Assembly (NCBI RefSeq): GCF_019343195.1
Contig: NZ_RPHB01000007.1
Coordinates: 1 to 64,000, forward strand
Length of the DNA: 64,000 nucleotides
DNA from: Arthrospiribacter ruber
GTDB lineage: Bacteria > Bacteroidota > Bacteroidia > Cytophagales > Cyclobacteriaceae
Direction of reading: 5' to 3'
Part shown: positions 35,138 to 44,114 of the stretch, piece after piece
How positions within the stretch are numbered: position 1 is the first letter of the stretch
Layout of the letters: each line of letters opens with the position of its first letter
Position numbers and translations under genes: made by a program
Notes under the pieces: model-generated
Told to the model about the DNA's origin: nothing
The model's database searches: none
The model's input: only the letters and a program-made list of their open reading frames with translations

Positions 35138-37570
35138 TCAGTTTACAAATGCAGTTGAAACTCTTAAAGGTAGGTTTGAATATACATCCACTGTAACATT
35201 TTCCCTTAAAGCTCTTGCCCTTCCAACAGCTTGCAGAAGTTCTGCTTCAATCATATCCAACTGAATAGCACTTAAAGTATCATTAGTATAAGTATTGAAT
35301 TTAAACCTGAATCCATTCCATTCTACTGTCCTAAATTTTACAGTTAAATCCCTAGGTTTCAATTTCAATCCAAGTACAGAACCAATTAAAACATATTGGG
35401 TAGGGTTTAAATGTGGTGTACCAAGTACATTTATATTTACTCCCTTCAGGCTGTCATAACCTGATACATTTCCAAAATACATTTCTTTTTCTGCATTGGT
35501 TATTTCATCAACAAAGTTTTTGAAGGTTATTGTTCTGTTATCTGTATTGATAATTGTATCAATTTTATCAATTGATAATTTTAAACTCTGTCTGCTGAAA
35601 CTTTTAGCTGTATGTTGTCTTATTATACCTTTATGTTCAACATCACTTAAATCTATTATTTCCACTCTTTCACCATAAATAGCTTTATAAATATTAGTTG
35701 AAAGTGTACCACTCATTATTATAACCTTTTTATTTTCAGGTAATTCATTTTTTTGAATGTATGTGAATAAATTAGGGTCTTTAGCATCCCTTAAAAAGTA
35801 ATCAGAATGTAAGAAGCTGATAATATCACTTAGAATTTTATTGTTTTTTATCCTGTTACTGAGTATCTCCAAATCAACGGTAAAAGTAGGAGTTTCTATA
35901 ACCATTCCTTTATCTGCCTTTATCAGATACTCAATAATAGCAGTAATATCAGTCCCCAATTCAAACCTTTCTGAAGGTGTATCCAACTTAATCAAATCTT
36001 TTATATGGAAGGTTTTGATGGTAAGTATAGAGTTTAAAGGACATTCATCAAATATTACTGTATTTGACTTAAATTCTGAATGTAGTACCCTTGCATGGGT
36101 AGTAAGAACAGTTTCTTTTGTAGCATAACACCTTCTAACCTCTTTAAGATATTTTTGAACTGAATCTACATCCTGCCTTTTAAATTTTAATCCTCTATAA
36201 TCTTTACTGATTTCATTAACAAGCTTAGTAGCATACTCTGTAAGTCCAACCGAATAAAAGTATTCAATCTTTTCCTGTAATTCTTCATCAATAAGGTTAG
36301 GAAATTCAGGTGTTTTAATATGGTTAATCTTCATCCTTTTACTTACTTCCTCTTTTAATCTGTTCGTAGGAAAAGCAAGGGTAGCATTTACAGTTTCAAG
36401 TAACCTAGTTTTACCTATACCAGTTGGAAGTTTAAACAGGTAAATTTTATTACTTGCTTCCTCTAATACTCTTTCAAATTCAGCTTCCATAAGTTTTTCT
36501 GCCTCAATTAAAGGTTGTTTATTTATTTTACCTGTAATTTCTATTAATCCTCTTTTCTCTTTAACTGCTGTAATAGGGTTTAAAAAGTCTGCATCTTCAG
36601 GATATGGAGAATAACAAACTAATCTTTGGGGTTGATACTTTTGTTTCTTTACATACCTTAAGATACTAAAGTCACTGTCAGTATATTCTGTTTTACCTTC
36701 AGCATTAAATTTAATCATAGTATCCTTCATTCTTGCTATACCACCTTTAACCCAAATCATTGATGTAGCTAACCCAAAAATTTCTTTATTATTCAGAAAT
36801 TTACCCTTCACGAAAGCTTTCCAAATATTTACCTCTGCTTCCAATTTAATAAAATCAAAGTTGTCAATTACATTGATTATTTCATCTGAGTTATTGACTA
36901 TAAAAGAGGGTTTTACATTCGTGGAATAAGGAGAAGAATATTTGAATTCATGAAACAAATCAAAATCCTTTACACCTGATAAATATTCAGTAAGTGTAGG
37001 ATATTTAGGAATGTTATTTTTATCCTTTGAAATGTATGTGGCATTTACAGTATCATACAACTGCTGAAGACTTACAGGATTAACACTGATAATATCACAG
37101 GAATTACCCCCAAAGAACAACTTAGAAGAATCCTTGCAGGTCAAATCAACATTCCCAATAGTATCCATTAAACCTAATTGAAGATGTTTACTTAACTTTT
37201 CATCAGCAACAGGAATATCAGTAACCAATACTATTTTAAATTTAGGATGTTCAGGAGTATCGGAAAATGAAGGGTAATAAAAGTTTGGGGTTAAACCAAC
37301 TGATTCAAACTTTTTAAGAATTTCATTATGTGTAACTCCACTATCAAATTCCAAAGTAAAAACCTGTTGTTCTATCCAATTATTACTTTTTCTTTTTCCA
37401 TCTTTAAAAATCCCTGTACTCCATGTATAACCAGAAGATATTAATTCTTTAAATCCTAAAAAATCTACTTCTTTAACCTGATTAAGATTTCTTGAAATCC
37501 ACCCTACTTCTTTAGGTTCAGGGTTATCTTTTCTACCTACATTATCAGTAGTAATTTTAAATTTTACCAT
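35138..37570 (-). CDS. Phage primase-helicase fusion
   Basis: This 810-residue protein joins two parts. The first 180 residues have a primase-polymerase-like pattern (FTLEFDSGVT around 71-80, FKIVLVTDIP, then DSSKLFFGGNS). From about 375 there is a helicase domain with Walker A LPTGIGKTRL (381-390), Walker B VIFDEC (505-510), motif III IMSGTLS and motif VI QAVGRARALRE near the C-terminus. It probably primes and unwinds phage DNA in one polypeptide. An AGCACACA-type motif lies 16 bp upstream of its start. Confidence 0.75.
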   Translation of the reverse strand: MVKFKITTDNVGRKDNPEPKEVGWISRNLNQVKEVDFLGFKELISSGYTWSTGIFKDGKRKSNNWIEQQVFTLEFDSGVTHNEILKKFESVGLTPNFYYPSFSDTPEHPKFKIVLVTDIPVADEKLSKHLQLGLMDTIGNVDLTCKDSSKLFFGGNSCDIISVNPVSLQQLYDTVNATYISKDKNNIPKYPTLTEYLSGVKDFDLFHEFKYSSPYSTNVKPSFIVNNSDEIINVIDNFDFIKLEAEVNIWKAFVKGKFLNNKEIFGLATSMIWVKGGIARMKDTMIKFNAEGKTEYTDSDFSILRYVKKQKYQPQRLVCYSPYPEDADFLNPITAVKEKRGLIEITGKINKQPLIEAEKLMEAEFERVLEEASNKIYLFKLPTGIGKTRLLETVNATLAFPTNRLKEEVSKRMKINHIKTPEFPNLIDEELQEKIEYFYSVGLTEYATKLVNEISKDYRGLKFKRQDVDSVQKYLKEVRRCYATKETVLTTHARVLHSEFKSNTVIFDECPLNSILTIKTFHIKDLIKLDTPSERFELGTDITAIIEYLIKADKGMVIETPTFTVDLEILSNRIKNNKILSDIISFLHSDYFLRDAKDPNLFTYIQKNELPENKKVIIMSGTLSTNIYKAIYGERVEIIDLSDVEHKGIIRQHTAKSFSRQSLKLSIDKIDTIINTDNRTITFKNFVDEITNAEKEMYFGNVSGYDSLKGVNINVLGTPHLNPTQYVLIGSVLGLKLKPRDLTVKFRTVEWNGFRFKFNTYTNDTLSAIQLDMIEAELLQAVGRARALRENVTVDVYSNLPLRVSTAFVN

Positions 37571-37585
37571 AATATACTCATATTT

Positions 37586-37601
37586 TAGTGTGTGCTTTAT
37601 A
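37586..37601 (-). promoter_or_regulatory. AGCACACA early motif upstream of the primase-helicase
   Basis: On the minus strand, TATAAAGCACACACTA lies 16 bp before the start codon. Related copies are at 37851 (+), 59792-59810 (-) and 60244-60261 (-), all beside early-type genes. Confidence 0.45.
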
Positions 37602-37668
37602 CTTAAAAATACTGATTTTTCTTTTAAAAAAGTAACTATTAAAAGAAAAATAGCTGTTTTAATGGGTA

Positions 37669-37686
37669 TATATATAGCACTTATTT
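37669..37686 (+). repeat. Duplicated AT-rich element, left copy
   Basis: TATATATAGCACTTATTT occurs here and at 60364-60381, both in the plus orientation. It may be part of a control or replication region. The gap 37571-38018 holds this element, a terminator and an AGCACACA motif, but no supported gene. Confidence 0.45.
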
Positions 37687-37811
37687 GTTTTTAAAAATCC
37701 TTAATAAATACCCATAAAAGGTATGTAATTTTTGATTTTCTCAATTTAATATACACGTGACCTTCTAAGAAAGGTTCTATTTTGTTAAAAAATAATTTCC
37801 ATAAATTAAAA

Positions 37812-37840
37812 AAACGCTACTTCTATTAGAAATAGCGTTT
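37812..37840 (-). terminator. Terminator after the HTH gene
   Basis: AAACGCTA-C-TTC ... GAA-A-TAGCGTTT with a T-run on the minus strand ends the leftward transcript of the gene at 38019. Confidence 0.75.
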
Positions 37841-37850
37841 CTGATATTTT

Positions 37851-37866
37851 AGCACACATTTACAAG
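37851..37866 (+). promoter_or_regulatory. AGCACACA early motif, plus-strand copy
   Basis: AGCACACATTTACAAG shares the 13-mer AGCACACATTTAC with the minus-strand copy upstream of the gene at 59755, but here it points toward the HTH gene's 3' end. Confidence 0.35.
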
Positions 37867-38018
37867 TACATTACTTTTTAGTAACTTTTAATTGTAAAGC
37901 CTTAAAATACAAATTTTAAAATCAATAAAACAGAATTTCTTTGAAAGTAATAAATTCATCAACAAGAAAAACACTGTAAATATTTGATATTCAAATAAAT
38001 TTCTTCTAGGAAACCTGT

Positions 38019-38444
38019 TTACTTTCCACCTTCTTGTTTCTTTATCCAACTTTGAAAAGTTTGATAATTAATTCCTTTTTCTTTGGCAAATTTACTTATA
38101 CTTACTTCCTTCTTTTCAGCCTCTTTCCATTCTTTAATAAACTTCTCTTTATCTTCAGAAGAATAAACCTTTCTTTCTCCTGTTTTCTTAGTATCCTTAT
38201 CTGGAAAGATTTTGGATAAAATTTTATTCAGTGTATCAGCTTCCTTTTTACTGTTAATACCAATAGATTTTAAATCTTCTTTAGCTAAGTCTATAGATTT
38301 TTTAATAGTGACTTCTAAACGACTTGCATAAGCTTTTTCAACTTTATCATATTTATTACCTTTAGAATCAAAATATATAAAAGATGAATCTTTAAAATCT
38401 GCTTCTTCATACTCCTTAATAAATTCTTGTATAGTCATAGTCAT
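38019..38444 (-). CDS. HTH protein, possible phage regulator
   Basis: The 141-residue charged protein ends with a homeodomain-like helix-turn-helix (SKFAKEKGINYQTFQSWIKK), as seen in transposase N-termini and small phage regulators. The N-terminal half is a helical, Lys/Glu-rich region without a recognised fold. Start is ATG 38444; ATG 38438 is equally possible. It stands alone between the primase-helicase and the HNH gene, and is a candidate lysogeny or replication regulator by position only. Confidence 0.5.
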   Translation of the reverse strand: MTMTIQEFIKEYEEADFKDSSFIYFDSKGNKYDKVEKAYASRLEVTIKKSIDLAKEDLKSIGINSKKEADTLNKILSKIFPDKDTKKTGERKVYSSEDKEKFIKEWKEAEKKEVSISKFAKEKGINYQTFQSWIKKQEGGK

Positions 38445-38467
38445 TTTTTTAGTACAAAGTAAAGCTA

Positions 38468-38494
38468 TTGTTTTTTTAGTAATTAAAATAAAAC
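38468..38494 (+). promoter_or_regulatory. Late-type motif before the HNH gene
   Basis: TTGTT-N7-TAATTA (38480-38485) then ATAAAA stands 9 bp before ATG 38495. It fits the same pattern as the ten minus-strand copies. Confidence 0.5.
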
Positions 38495-38884
38495 ATGAAA
38501 AAGAAATTTAACAATAGTTCATGGACTAATACAGATTCTTCATTTTATCAGAAGAAGGAGTGGAGAAGCTTAAGGAAAAAGTATATAGATGAAAACCCTT
38601 TAGATGAATTGAAACTTCAGTTTGGTATCATAGAAGCAGGTGTAATAGTTGACCACATAATACCAAGAAGATTAGCTGAAGAACTGGAATTTGAAGAAGA
38701 TAACCTTCAAACTCTAAGCTTCCTTTCACATCAACAAAAAACAGCTCAGGGACAAAAGATTGATAATATTGAAGATTACATTCACCACATGAAAAAGGGT
38801 AAACTTCAGAATATTTGCACTGAGGAGAAGAAGGAGAAGCTGTTTAAACTGTTAATTGAAAAAGGATTAACAACTATCTCTTGA
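38495..38884 (+). CDS. HNH endonuclease
   Basis: The 129-residue protein has a beta-beta-alpha metal HNH core: IVDHIIPRRLAEELEFEEDNLQTLSFLSHQQKTAQ, with the His (VDH), Asn (DNL) and His (SHQQK) metal/catalytic positions. In HK97-like phages a small HNH nuclease often assists terminase. Here it lies beside the tail end, which in the circular or concatemeric genome is not adjacent to terminase. Its 3' end overlaps the convergent tail gene by 18 bp. Confidence 0.8.
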   Translation: MKKKFNNSSWTNTDSSFYQKKEWRSLRKKYIDENPLDELKLQFGIIEAGVIVDHIIPRRLAEELEFEEDNLQTLSFLSHQQKTAQGQKIDNIEDYIHHMKKGKLQNICTEEKKEKLFKLLIEKGLTTIS

Positions 38885-39784
38885 TTGAAATATCCATCTC
38901 CACCTTCTTTCTGTTCCAACTGGACAAACACCACCTTCTTCTTCCAAAGCTTCTTCACCTGAATCATTTAAACATCTTTCTTCTTTTCTGATAACATACC
39001 TGTTATTCTGATAAATGAAATAAACCAAATCACCTTCATTTCCTGCACTGTTATAACCACCGTTTACTTCACTGCTAACAAGCTGTTCAGAAGTCCAGTT
39101 TTCAGGAAAAGATAAAAACTGTACTGTAGTTTCACCACCTGAAACAGTACATGTAGGTTCTGCTGTAAATACTACATTGACTGTAGCCAAACTGGAACTA
39201 TCCCTGTTAGCATTAATTACCCTTCTTCCATTTGAATCAAAGTCAATTAAATAATAATACATTTCACCATTAACTGATTCAATGGTAATACTTGCAGTAC
39301 TTCCATAGTCTCCAGGAAAATTAATAATGGTAGATGCTTGTGAAGTACTTCCAGAAGGAATATTTATTTCAGGTTGAACAGCATTCAAAGTATCGCCATT
39401 TATATAAATGCTGAACTGTAAAGGAAAATCCAAATCTGAATCTGTGATAGTGTAACCAACTTTATAATTTATCTGAATCCCAAAGTTCAAAGCAATATTT
39501 GAATCAGTAAATTCAGCTACAGAAGTAATTACATCTACAGTAGGTTTAGGATACCCCCTGAATGCTACCATATCTTTAGCTAAAGTAGTTCTCTTTGGGT
39601 CAAACAGTTCCAGATTAGATAGGTTCCTTAAAGTAACTATATTCTTTGTAGCCATATTAGGGTTATTTAAAGTACCTGCAACAGCTTCTTGAATGCTGTT
39701 ACTGTCAGGTATTGGATTACCATTTGAATCCAAACAAACCCCTCTAAAAGCTTTACATTCACCATCATATTTTACCCTTCCCAT
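38867..39784 (-). CDS. Hypothetical tail-tip or fibre protein
   Basis: The 305-residue protein is beta-rich, with Cys pairs near the N- and C-termini (GECKAFRGVCLD and CPVGTERRWRWIFQSRDSC). Its gene begins at the last base of the GTA-TIM gene (1-bp overlap), suggesting co-translation. Position at the very end of the tail operon fits a distal tail or receptor-contact component, but no family is recognised. Confidence 0.5.
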   Translation of the reverse strand: MGRVKYDGECKAFRGVCLDSNGNPIPDSNSIQEAVAGTLNNPNMATKNIVTLRNLSNLELFDPKRTTLAKDMVAFRGYPKPTVDVITSVAEFTDSNIALNFGIQINYKVGYTITDSDLDFPLQFSIYINGDTLNAVQPEINIPSGSTSQASTIINFPGDYGSTASITIESVNGEMYYYLIDFDSNGRRVINANRDSSSLATVNVVFTAEPTCTVSGGETTVQFLSFPENWTSEQLVSSEVNGGYNSAGNEGDLVYFIYQNNRYVIRKEERCLNDSGEEALEEEGGVCPVGTERRWRWIFQSRDSC

Positions 39785-42102
39785 TAATCTTCTGTTTTAG
39801 TAATAAATTCTCTACCCATCAACCAATGACCAGCAGGATAATTTACACCATCACTCCATACACTTTGAAGATTAGGGAATTCTGGATAAGGTCTACCATC
39901 CCAAGTCCATGCAAAAAGCATATCAGTATCCACCATTCTTTTACCTGTTAAAGTACTTACAGGATTATTCCCATTGACAGGAAGCCAATATTCACAAAAA
40001 GCTTCATAATACTTTTCCTGTATTAAATCGTCTCTTTCACCTGTACTAAATCTTGGTGCAGTACTTTCACTTGATTTTGGGTCTAAAAATTTATTGGGTT
40101 CATTGGTTCCTTTGTCAATAGCTGAACATCCAAATTCAGTATATACTATTCTTTTTGACATTGGTATCCAAGGTGTAGAAGTAGTTTCCCAACTTCCATT
40201 TATTCTATTGAAGTGTTCATTTAACCACCAGTTTTTATTATCCTTTACTTTATAGTTCCAATCAGTAATAGGTGTTCTAATCTGATTGTTTCTATCAGAA
40301 TCAGAAGCATAGAAGTAATCATATAATTCACCACCTTCTATATTATATTTCAGGTAATCAGTATTATAAATACTTTCCCATACTTCATCTAAATGACTTC
40401 CATCCCTCCAATCTGATAGAGGAATATAATTATCTATCCCAACGAAATCACAATCAGGATTCATCCATAATTCATCTAAATGGTGGATTACATCCCCTGT
40501 ACCATCCTGCACCTGATAAGGACATACTTCAGTCCAATCAGCACAATAAGTAACTTCACATTCACTACCTAATATTGTTTTACATTCACTTATCAACTGT
40601 GAAAATTCTTCAACTGCTGGAAAAGAAGTTCTACTGTCTCTTAACCAAGTTAAACCCCTCATTTCCGTTCCTACTGCAAAAGCATCAACACCACCAGCAA
40701 CCACACAAAGATTTGCGTAATGAAGAATCATTTTCCTGAATGAATCTTCAGGAGTACCACTGTAATTAACAGTTAAATTTGTAGGGTCTTGTGTAAAATC
40801 AGAAGGTTGACAACTACCAAAAAACTTTTCTACTTCACCTCTTACAAAGCTTGTATTGTCTTCATTTGGCATAACTGTAATCCTTCCTCTCCAAGGGTGT
40901 ACAGGTTGTTCAAATAGTCCTGAAGGGTCAGGTTTATTATTGCCTTCTGGAATATCCATCAATAAGAAAGGATAAAATAAAACCTTATAACCTTGTCTTT
41001 TTAACTCCTGAATACCTTCTACTACACTTCTATCACTTGGAGTAGCACCATAAGCCAAACCTTCAAAAGCTTCTTCATTATCTTCTGAAATATAAATTGA
41101 ATCAATATCTACAAGAATATCAGAAACAATAGTACCGCTAAACCAATTATCACCAATTGAAAACTGTAAATCTATTTGGGTATGGATACCAGAATTAAAC
41201 TTAAATTCTACTTCAGTCCATCTATCCAATCTTGCTAAATAAAATTGTGAATCCAATTCTACATTACCTGTACCACCTTCAACCCTTGCCCAAACATTCT
41301 GATTATCTGTATTTAAAGCTTTTACCCTGTACTTTACTATATAATCAGTATCAGGTGTAACAGTGAAATTAGTAGCAAACTTATTGAATCCTGTACTAAC
41401 ATGCTGTACCCTTGCAGAAGTCATTTCACCCCTTACACCTTCAGCATAATCAGGAGTTACAGTAACATTTGAATCTGAATAGTAACTACCATTATAAAAA
41501 CTTGAATCAAAGAATGAAGGTATTTTAGCATTAGACCTATTGTAATTACACACCTTCCAATCATAAGGAGTAGTAGCACCTTCTTTATGCTCTACCTTTG
41601 GTTCAGTCTTACAAAATCCTACCCTTAAATCACTTCCAAACCAAGAAACTATAAAGTTTACCCATTTGGTAGCAGGAACATCCCTTTTTAAATTTTCAAC
41701 TGCTACAACAAAATCAGTATTATCAGTACCTTCTACATTCCTGTTCTGTACTTTAGAAAAATCAGATAAATCAGTATAGGTAGTAGGAGTAGTAGAATAA
41801 ACATGTTCTCCTGTACTTGGTAACATACACATTCCTGTAATCAAATCCTTAGTAAGTTTGGTACTTAAAGAAGTCAGTCCCCTGAATACAAAGTTTTCAC
41901 CATACACTACTTTTTGAAAGTCCTTTGTACCATCTATATCCTGATTACCAAAGGTTCTTACTATTGTATTGTCATCATTGGGATTACCACCACCTGTATT
42001 CCCACCTGAACCACTGGAACCACCTGTATTACCACCTAATCTACCTCTGTTACCTTCTCTTTCAAATCTGAATCTAGGATTGATATTTACGTTTATACTC
42101 AT
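39784..42102 (-). CDS. Tail protein with GTA-TIM-barrel domain
   Basis: The 772-residue protein has a Gly/Asn-rich N-terminus (about residues 17-45) and a jelly-roll-like region. From about residue 340 there is a TIM-barrel related to the gene-transfer-agent tail domain (GTA_TIM): FPFLLMDIP-like, FAVGTEMRGLTWLRDSRTSFP, YCADWTEVCPYQVQDGTGDV and FVGIDNYIPLSDWRDGSHLDE, with conserved acidic residues. In known phages such a domain sits in the tail and may cut cell-wall or surface glycans during infection. The start is preceded by a late-motif copy. Lysis or entry activity is inferred. Confidence 0.75.
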   Translation of the reverse strand: MSINVNINPRFRFEREGNRGRLGGNTGGSSGSGGNTGGGNPNDDNTIVRTFGNQDIDGTKDFQKVVYGENFVFRGLTSLSTKLTKDLITGMCMLPSTGEHVYSTTPTTYTDLSDFSKVQNRNVEGTDNTDFVVAVENLKRDVPATKWVNFIVSWFGSDLRVGFCKTEPKVEHKEGATTPYDWKVCNYNRSNAKIPSFFDSSFYNGSYYSDSNVTVTPDYAEGVRGEMTSARVQHVSTGFNKFATNFTVTPDTDYIVKYRVKALNTDNQNVWARVEGGTGNVELDSQFYLARLDRWTEVEFKFNSGIHTQIDLQFSIGDNWFSGTIVSDILVDIDSIYISEDNEEAFEGLAYGATPSDRSVVEGIQELKRQGYKVLFYPFLLMDIPEGNNKPDPSGLFEQPVHPWRGRITVMPNEDNTSFVRGEVEKFFGSCQPSDFTQDPTNLTVNYSGTPEDSFRKMILHYANLCVVAGGVDAFAVGTEMRGLTWLRDSRTSFPAVEEFSQLISECKTILGSECEVTYCADWTEVCPYQVQDGTGDVIHHLDELWMNPDCDFVGIDNYIPLSDWRDGSHLDEVWESIYNTDYLKYNIEGGELYDYFYASDSDRNNQIRTPITDWNYKVKDNKNWWLNEHFNRINGSWETTSTPWIPMSKRIVYTEFGCSAIDKGTNEPNKFLDPKSSESTAPRFSTGERDDLIQEKYYEAFCEYWLPVNGNNPVSTLTGKRMVDTDMLFAWTWDGRPYPEFPNLQSVWSDGVNYPAGHWLMGREFITKTED

Positions 42103-42107
42103 TGTAT

Positions 42108-42136
42108 TTTATCTATAATTAAAAAATAATCAAACC
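42108..42136 (-). promoter_or_regulatory. Late-type motif, unit 10 (GTA-TIM tail gene)
   Basis: TTGAT-N7-TAATTA (42116-42121) and then TAAAATACA precede ATG 42102 on the minus strand. The TTGAT also contains the TGA stop of the upstream gene. Confidence 0.6.
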
Positions 42137-44037
42137 ACTTCAATTAATTCAACATCATACACACCTTCAAAATCATTGTATTCCATTCTGTGAATGTTGT
42201 ATTTTCTGTTATTGATATTAAAACAGCTTAAGTAATCAAATGAAGGATTATTCTTCACCCACAATTCACCTGTTACTTTTCTTTGCTGTACTCCTAATTG
42301 CTGTAATTGTTGGGTTAAAAGGAATGCAGGAATATTAAGATTGAATAACCTGTTAAAAGTGTATTCCTTATTGGATAGATTAAAAGAATTAAAGGGTAAT
42401 GCTATTTCATTGGTCTGAAGTAAAGCATTCCTGTAACTTACTTCTTCTACATCAATGTATCCATATTCTCTATCCCTGTTAAGGTTGTAGTTAAAAACAT
42501 TCCTGTCAGTAACTCCTTCATAGTTTAATTCCCTAAGTCCTATTCTGTCATTTCTTCTAAATGTGACATCTTCAATTATCAGTTTTACAGTTTCATATCT
42601 ATGATTATTTGATGAAGGTAGATTTGCATGCCATACAACAGGTTGATAGAATTCAACAGTAATTTCATTCAGGTTTTCAGGTAAAACAAAATTAGCTTCA
42701 TATTCTACTCCCTGTTTCAAACCTTCCCAATCATTGTTTAATAGTAAGTAATGTAAATCTACCTGCCCACTTCCTAAATCAGGTACAAGAACACCTGAAG
42801 AAACATAAGCATCAGCCCTTCCTTCTCCTGAAGTTTTAAACAACATGGATAGCCTGATAGAAGTATTTGCTATCAGTTCAGCCCTTCTGTTTCTTGCTGT
42901 CTGCTGTTCTGCTTCACTCATAAGAAGTATGTCATTATCAGTAATGTTAAATTCCACTTCCATCCTGTATCTAATATTCAACCTGTAATTTCTGAAAGCT
43001 AAAAAATATTCAGTTGGATTAGTAACCCTAATAGGTTGTGAATTCTTGATAGATACATTCCTATGTGAAGTATTAGAGGTATCAGGGAAATCAGCATTGA
43101 AACTGTTAAAGATAATTTCACCATCTTCTACAACAGGTGCAGGACTTCCAGTAGTAACAGTTAGTTTATCGAAATCTATAAAATCCAATTCTACATCTGT
43201 TTTATGTGTCACCTCCATTTTTTTTAAAGAATCCAAGTAGGTTAATTCCTTAGTTTCTTCAACAAATAAATGGTTTGAATCCTCTGAATAGTTATTGTTT
43301 AAAGTTACTTCCTGCTGTAATTCATAATCATAGAATTTGGGATTGGAAGTAAATTCAAAATTGGTAATACATAACCTGTCTTTATACATAAGGTATGTGA
43401 AATTAAAGGTAGTAGCTATTGATTCCAGTATATCATACAGATTCAAAGCATTACCATCATTATCAAATAAACTGCTTCTTCTAATTCTTACTGAATCAAT
43501 CAATCTTCCACCCACTGTAGAAGTCAAAAAAGGATTAAACAATAAATCACTATCTGAATTGATTTTGGTATAAAGCAACCCATTTACATTTCTTAGAATT
43601 ATGGATAAGGGATATGAAGCTACTGTTTCATTCAGGTTAATATCATTGGCTGTAAAAACTCTTAACCTGCTTATACCATCATAGAACTTAAGACTTACAA
43701 AAAAATCACTGTCTGCTTCCAAATACTGTTCAGCAAGAATATAACCACTCCAAACTAACTGATTATTCCTATAGTACTTTAATATAAAATCATCTTCATC
43801 TTCAATTTCCTGAAAGTCATTTTTAATAGCTTCTGATTCAAGAATGTTAAGAGTACAGTAAGAAGTTTTGAATACTGAAAACTGTCTATCCTCTGAAGGC
43901 TGAAGATTTAAAATAAAAGGTGCAGAACTACCTTTCAGTTCAATGATACTTCCCACATAATTCTTTTTCAGGATATTTATTTTTGTCTCAAAACCTCCAA
44001 GTCCTGTATAGAAAAGCTGATATTTTATTCCGTACAT
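42130..44037 (-). CDS. Baseplate-type phage tail protein
   Basis: I start at ATG 44037 (MYGIKYQLFYTGLGGFETKI), because the late motif with its A-rich leader stands directly before it. The frame extended to 44103 would run into that motif. The 635-residue protein has the tail-hub look: KNYVGSIIELKGSSAPFILNL, YRNNQLVWSGYILAEQYLEAD and FYDGISRLRVFT near the N-terminus, then a mixed beta region. It sits between tape measure and GTA-TIM protein, the usual position of a distal tail or baseplate hub protein. No catalytic motif is recognised. Confidence 0.65.
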   Translation of the reverse strand: MYGIKYQLFYTGLGGFETKINILKKNYVGSIIELKGSSAPFILNLQPSEDRQFSVFKTSYCTLNILESEAIKNDFQEIEDEDDFILKYYRNNQLVWSGYILAEQYLEADSDFFVSLKFYDGISRLRVFTANDINLNETVASYPLSIILRNVNGLLYTKINSDSDLLFNPFLTSTVGGRLIDSVRIRRSSLFDNDGNALNLYDILESIATTFNFTYLMYKDRLCITNFEFTSNPKFYDYELQQEVTLNNNYSEDSNHLFVEETKELTYLDSLKKMEVTHKTDVELDFIDFDKLTVTTGSPAPVVEDGEIIFNSFNADFPDTSNTSHRNVSIKNSQPIRVTNPTEYFLAFRNYRLNIRYRMEVEFNITDNDILLMSEAEQQTARNRRAELIANTSIRLSMLFKTSGEGRADAYVSSGVLVPDLGSGQVDLHYLLLNNDWEGLKQGVEYEANFVLPENLNEITVEFYQPVVWHANLPSSNNHRYETVKLIIEDVTFRRNDRIGLRELNYEGVTDRNVFNYNLNRDREYGYIDVEEVSYRNALLQTNEIALPFNSFNLSNKEYTFNRLFNLNIPAFLLTQQLQQLGVQQRKVTGELWVKNNPSFDYLSCFNINNRKYNIHRMEYNDFEGVYDVELIEVV

Positions 44038-44040
44038 AGT

Positions 44041-44063
44041 TTTTACTATAATTAAAAAATCAA
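44041..44063 (-). promoter_or_regulatory. Late-type motif, unit 9 (baseplate gene)
   Basis: TTGTT-N7-TAATTA (44049-44054) then TAG and TAAAAACT precede ATG 44037, just after the terminator at 44065. Confidence 0.6.
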
Positions 44064-44064
44064 C

Positions 44065-44090
44065 AAAAAAAGAGGAGTTATTACCCCTCT
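44065..44090 (-). terminator. Terminator after the tape-measure gene
   Basis: AGAGG...CCTCT (44071-44090) with an A-run on its left (T-run on the minus strand) follows the tape-measure stop at 44115. Confidence 0.85.
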
Positions 44091-44114
44091 TAATTTTTAT
44101 CATATAACTTTAAA

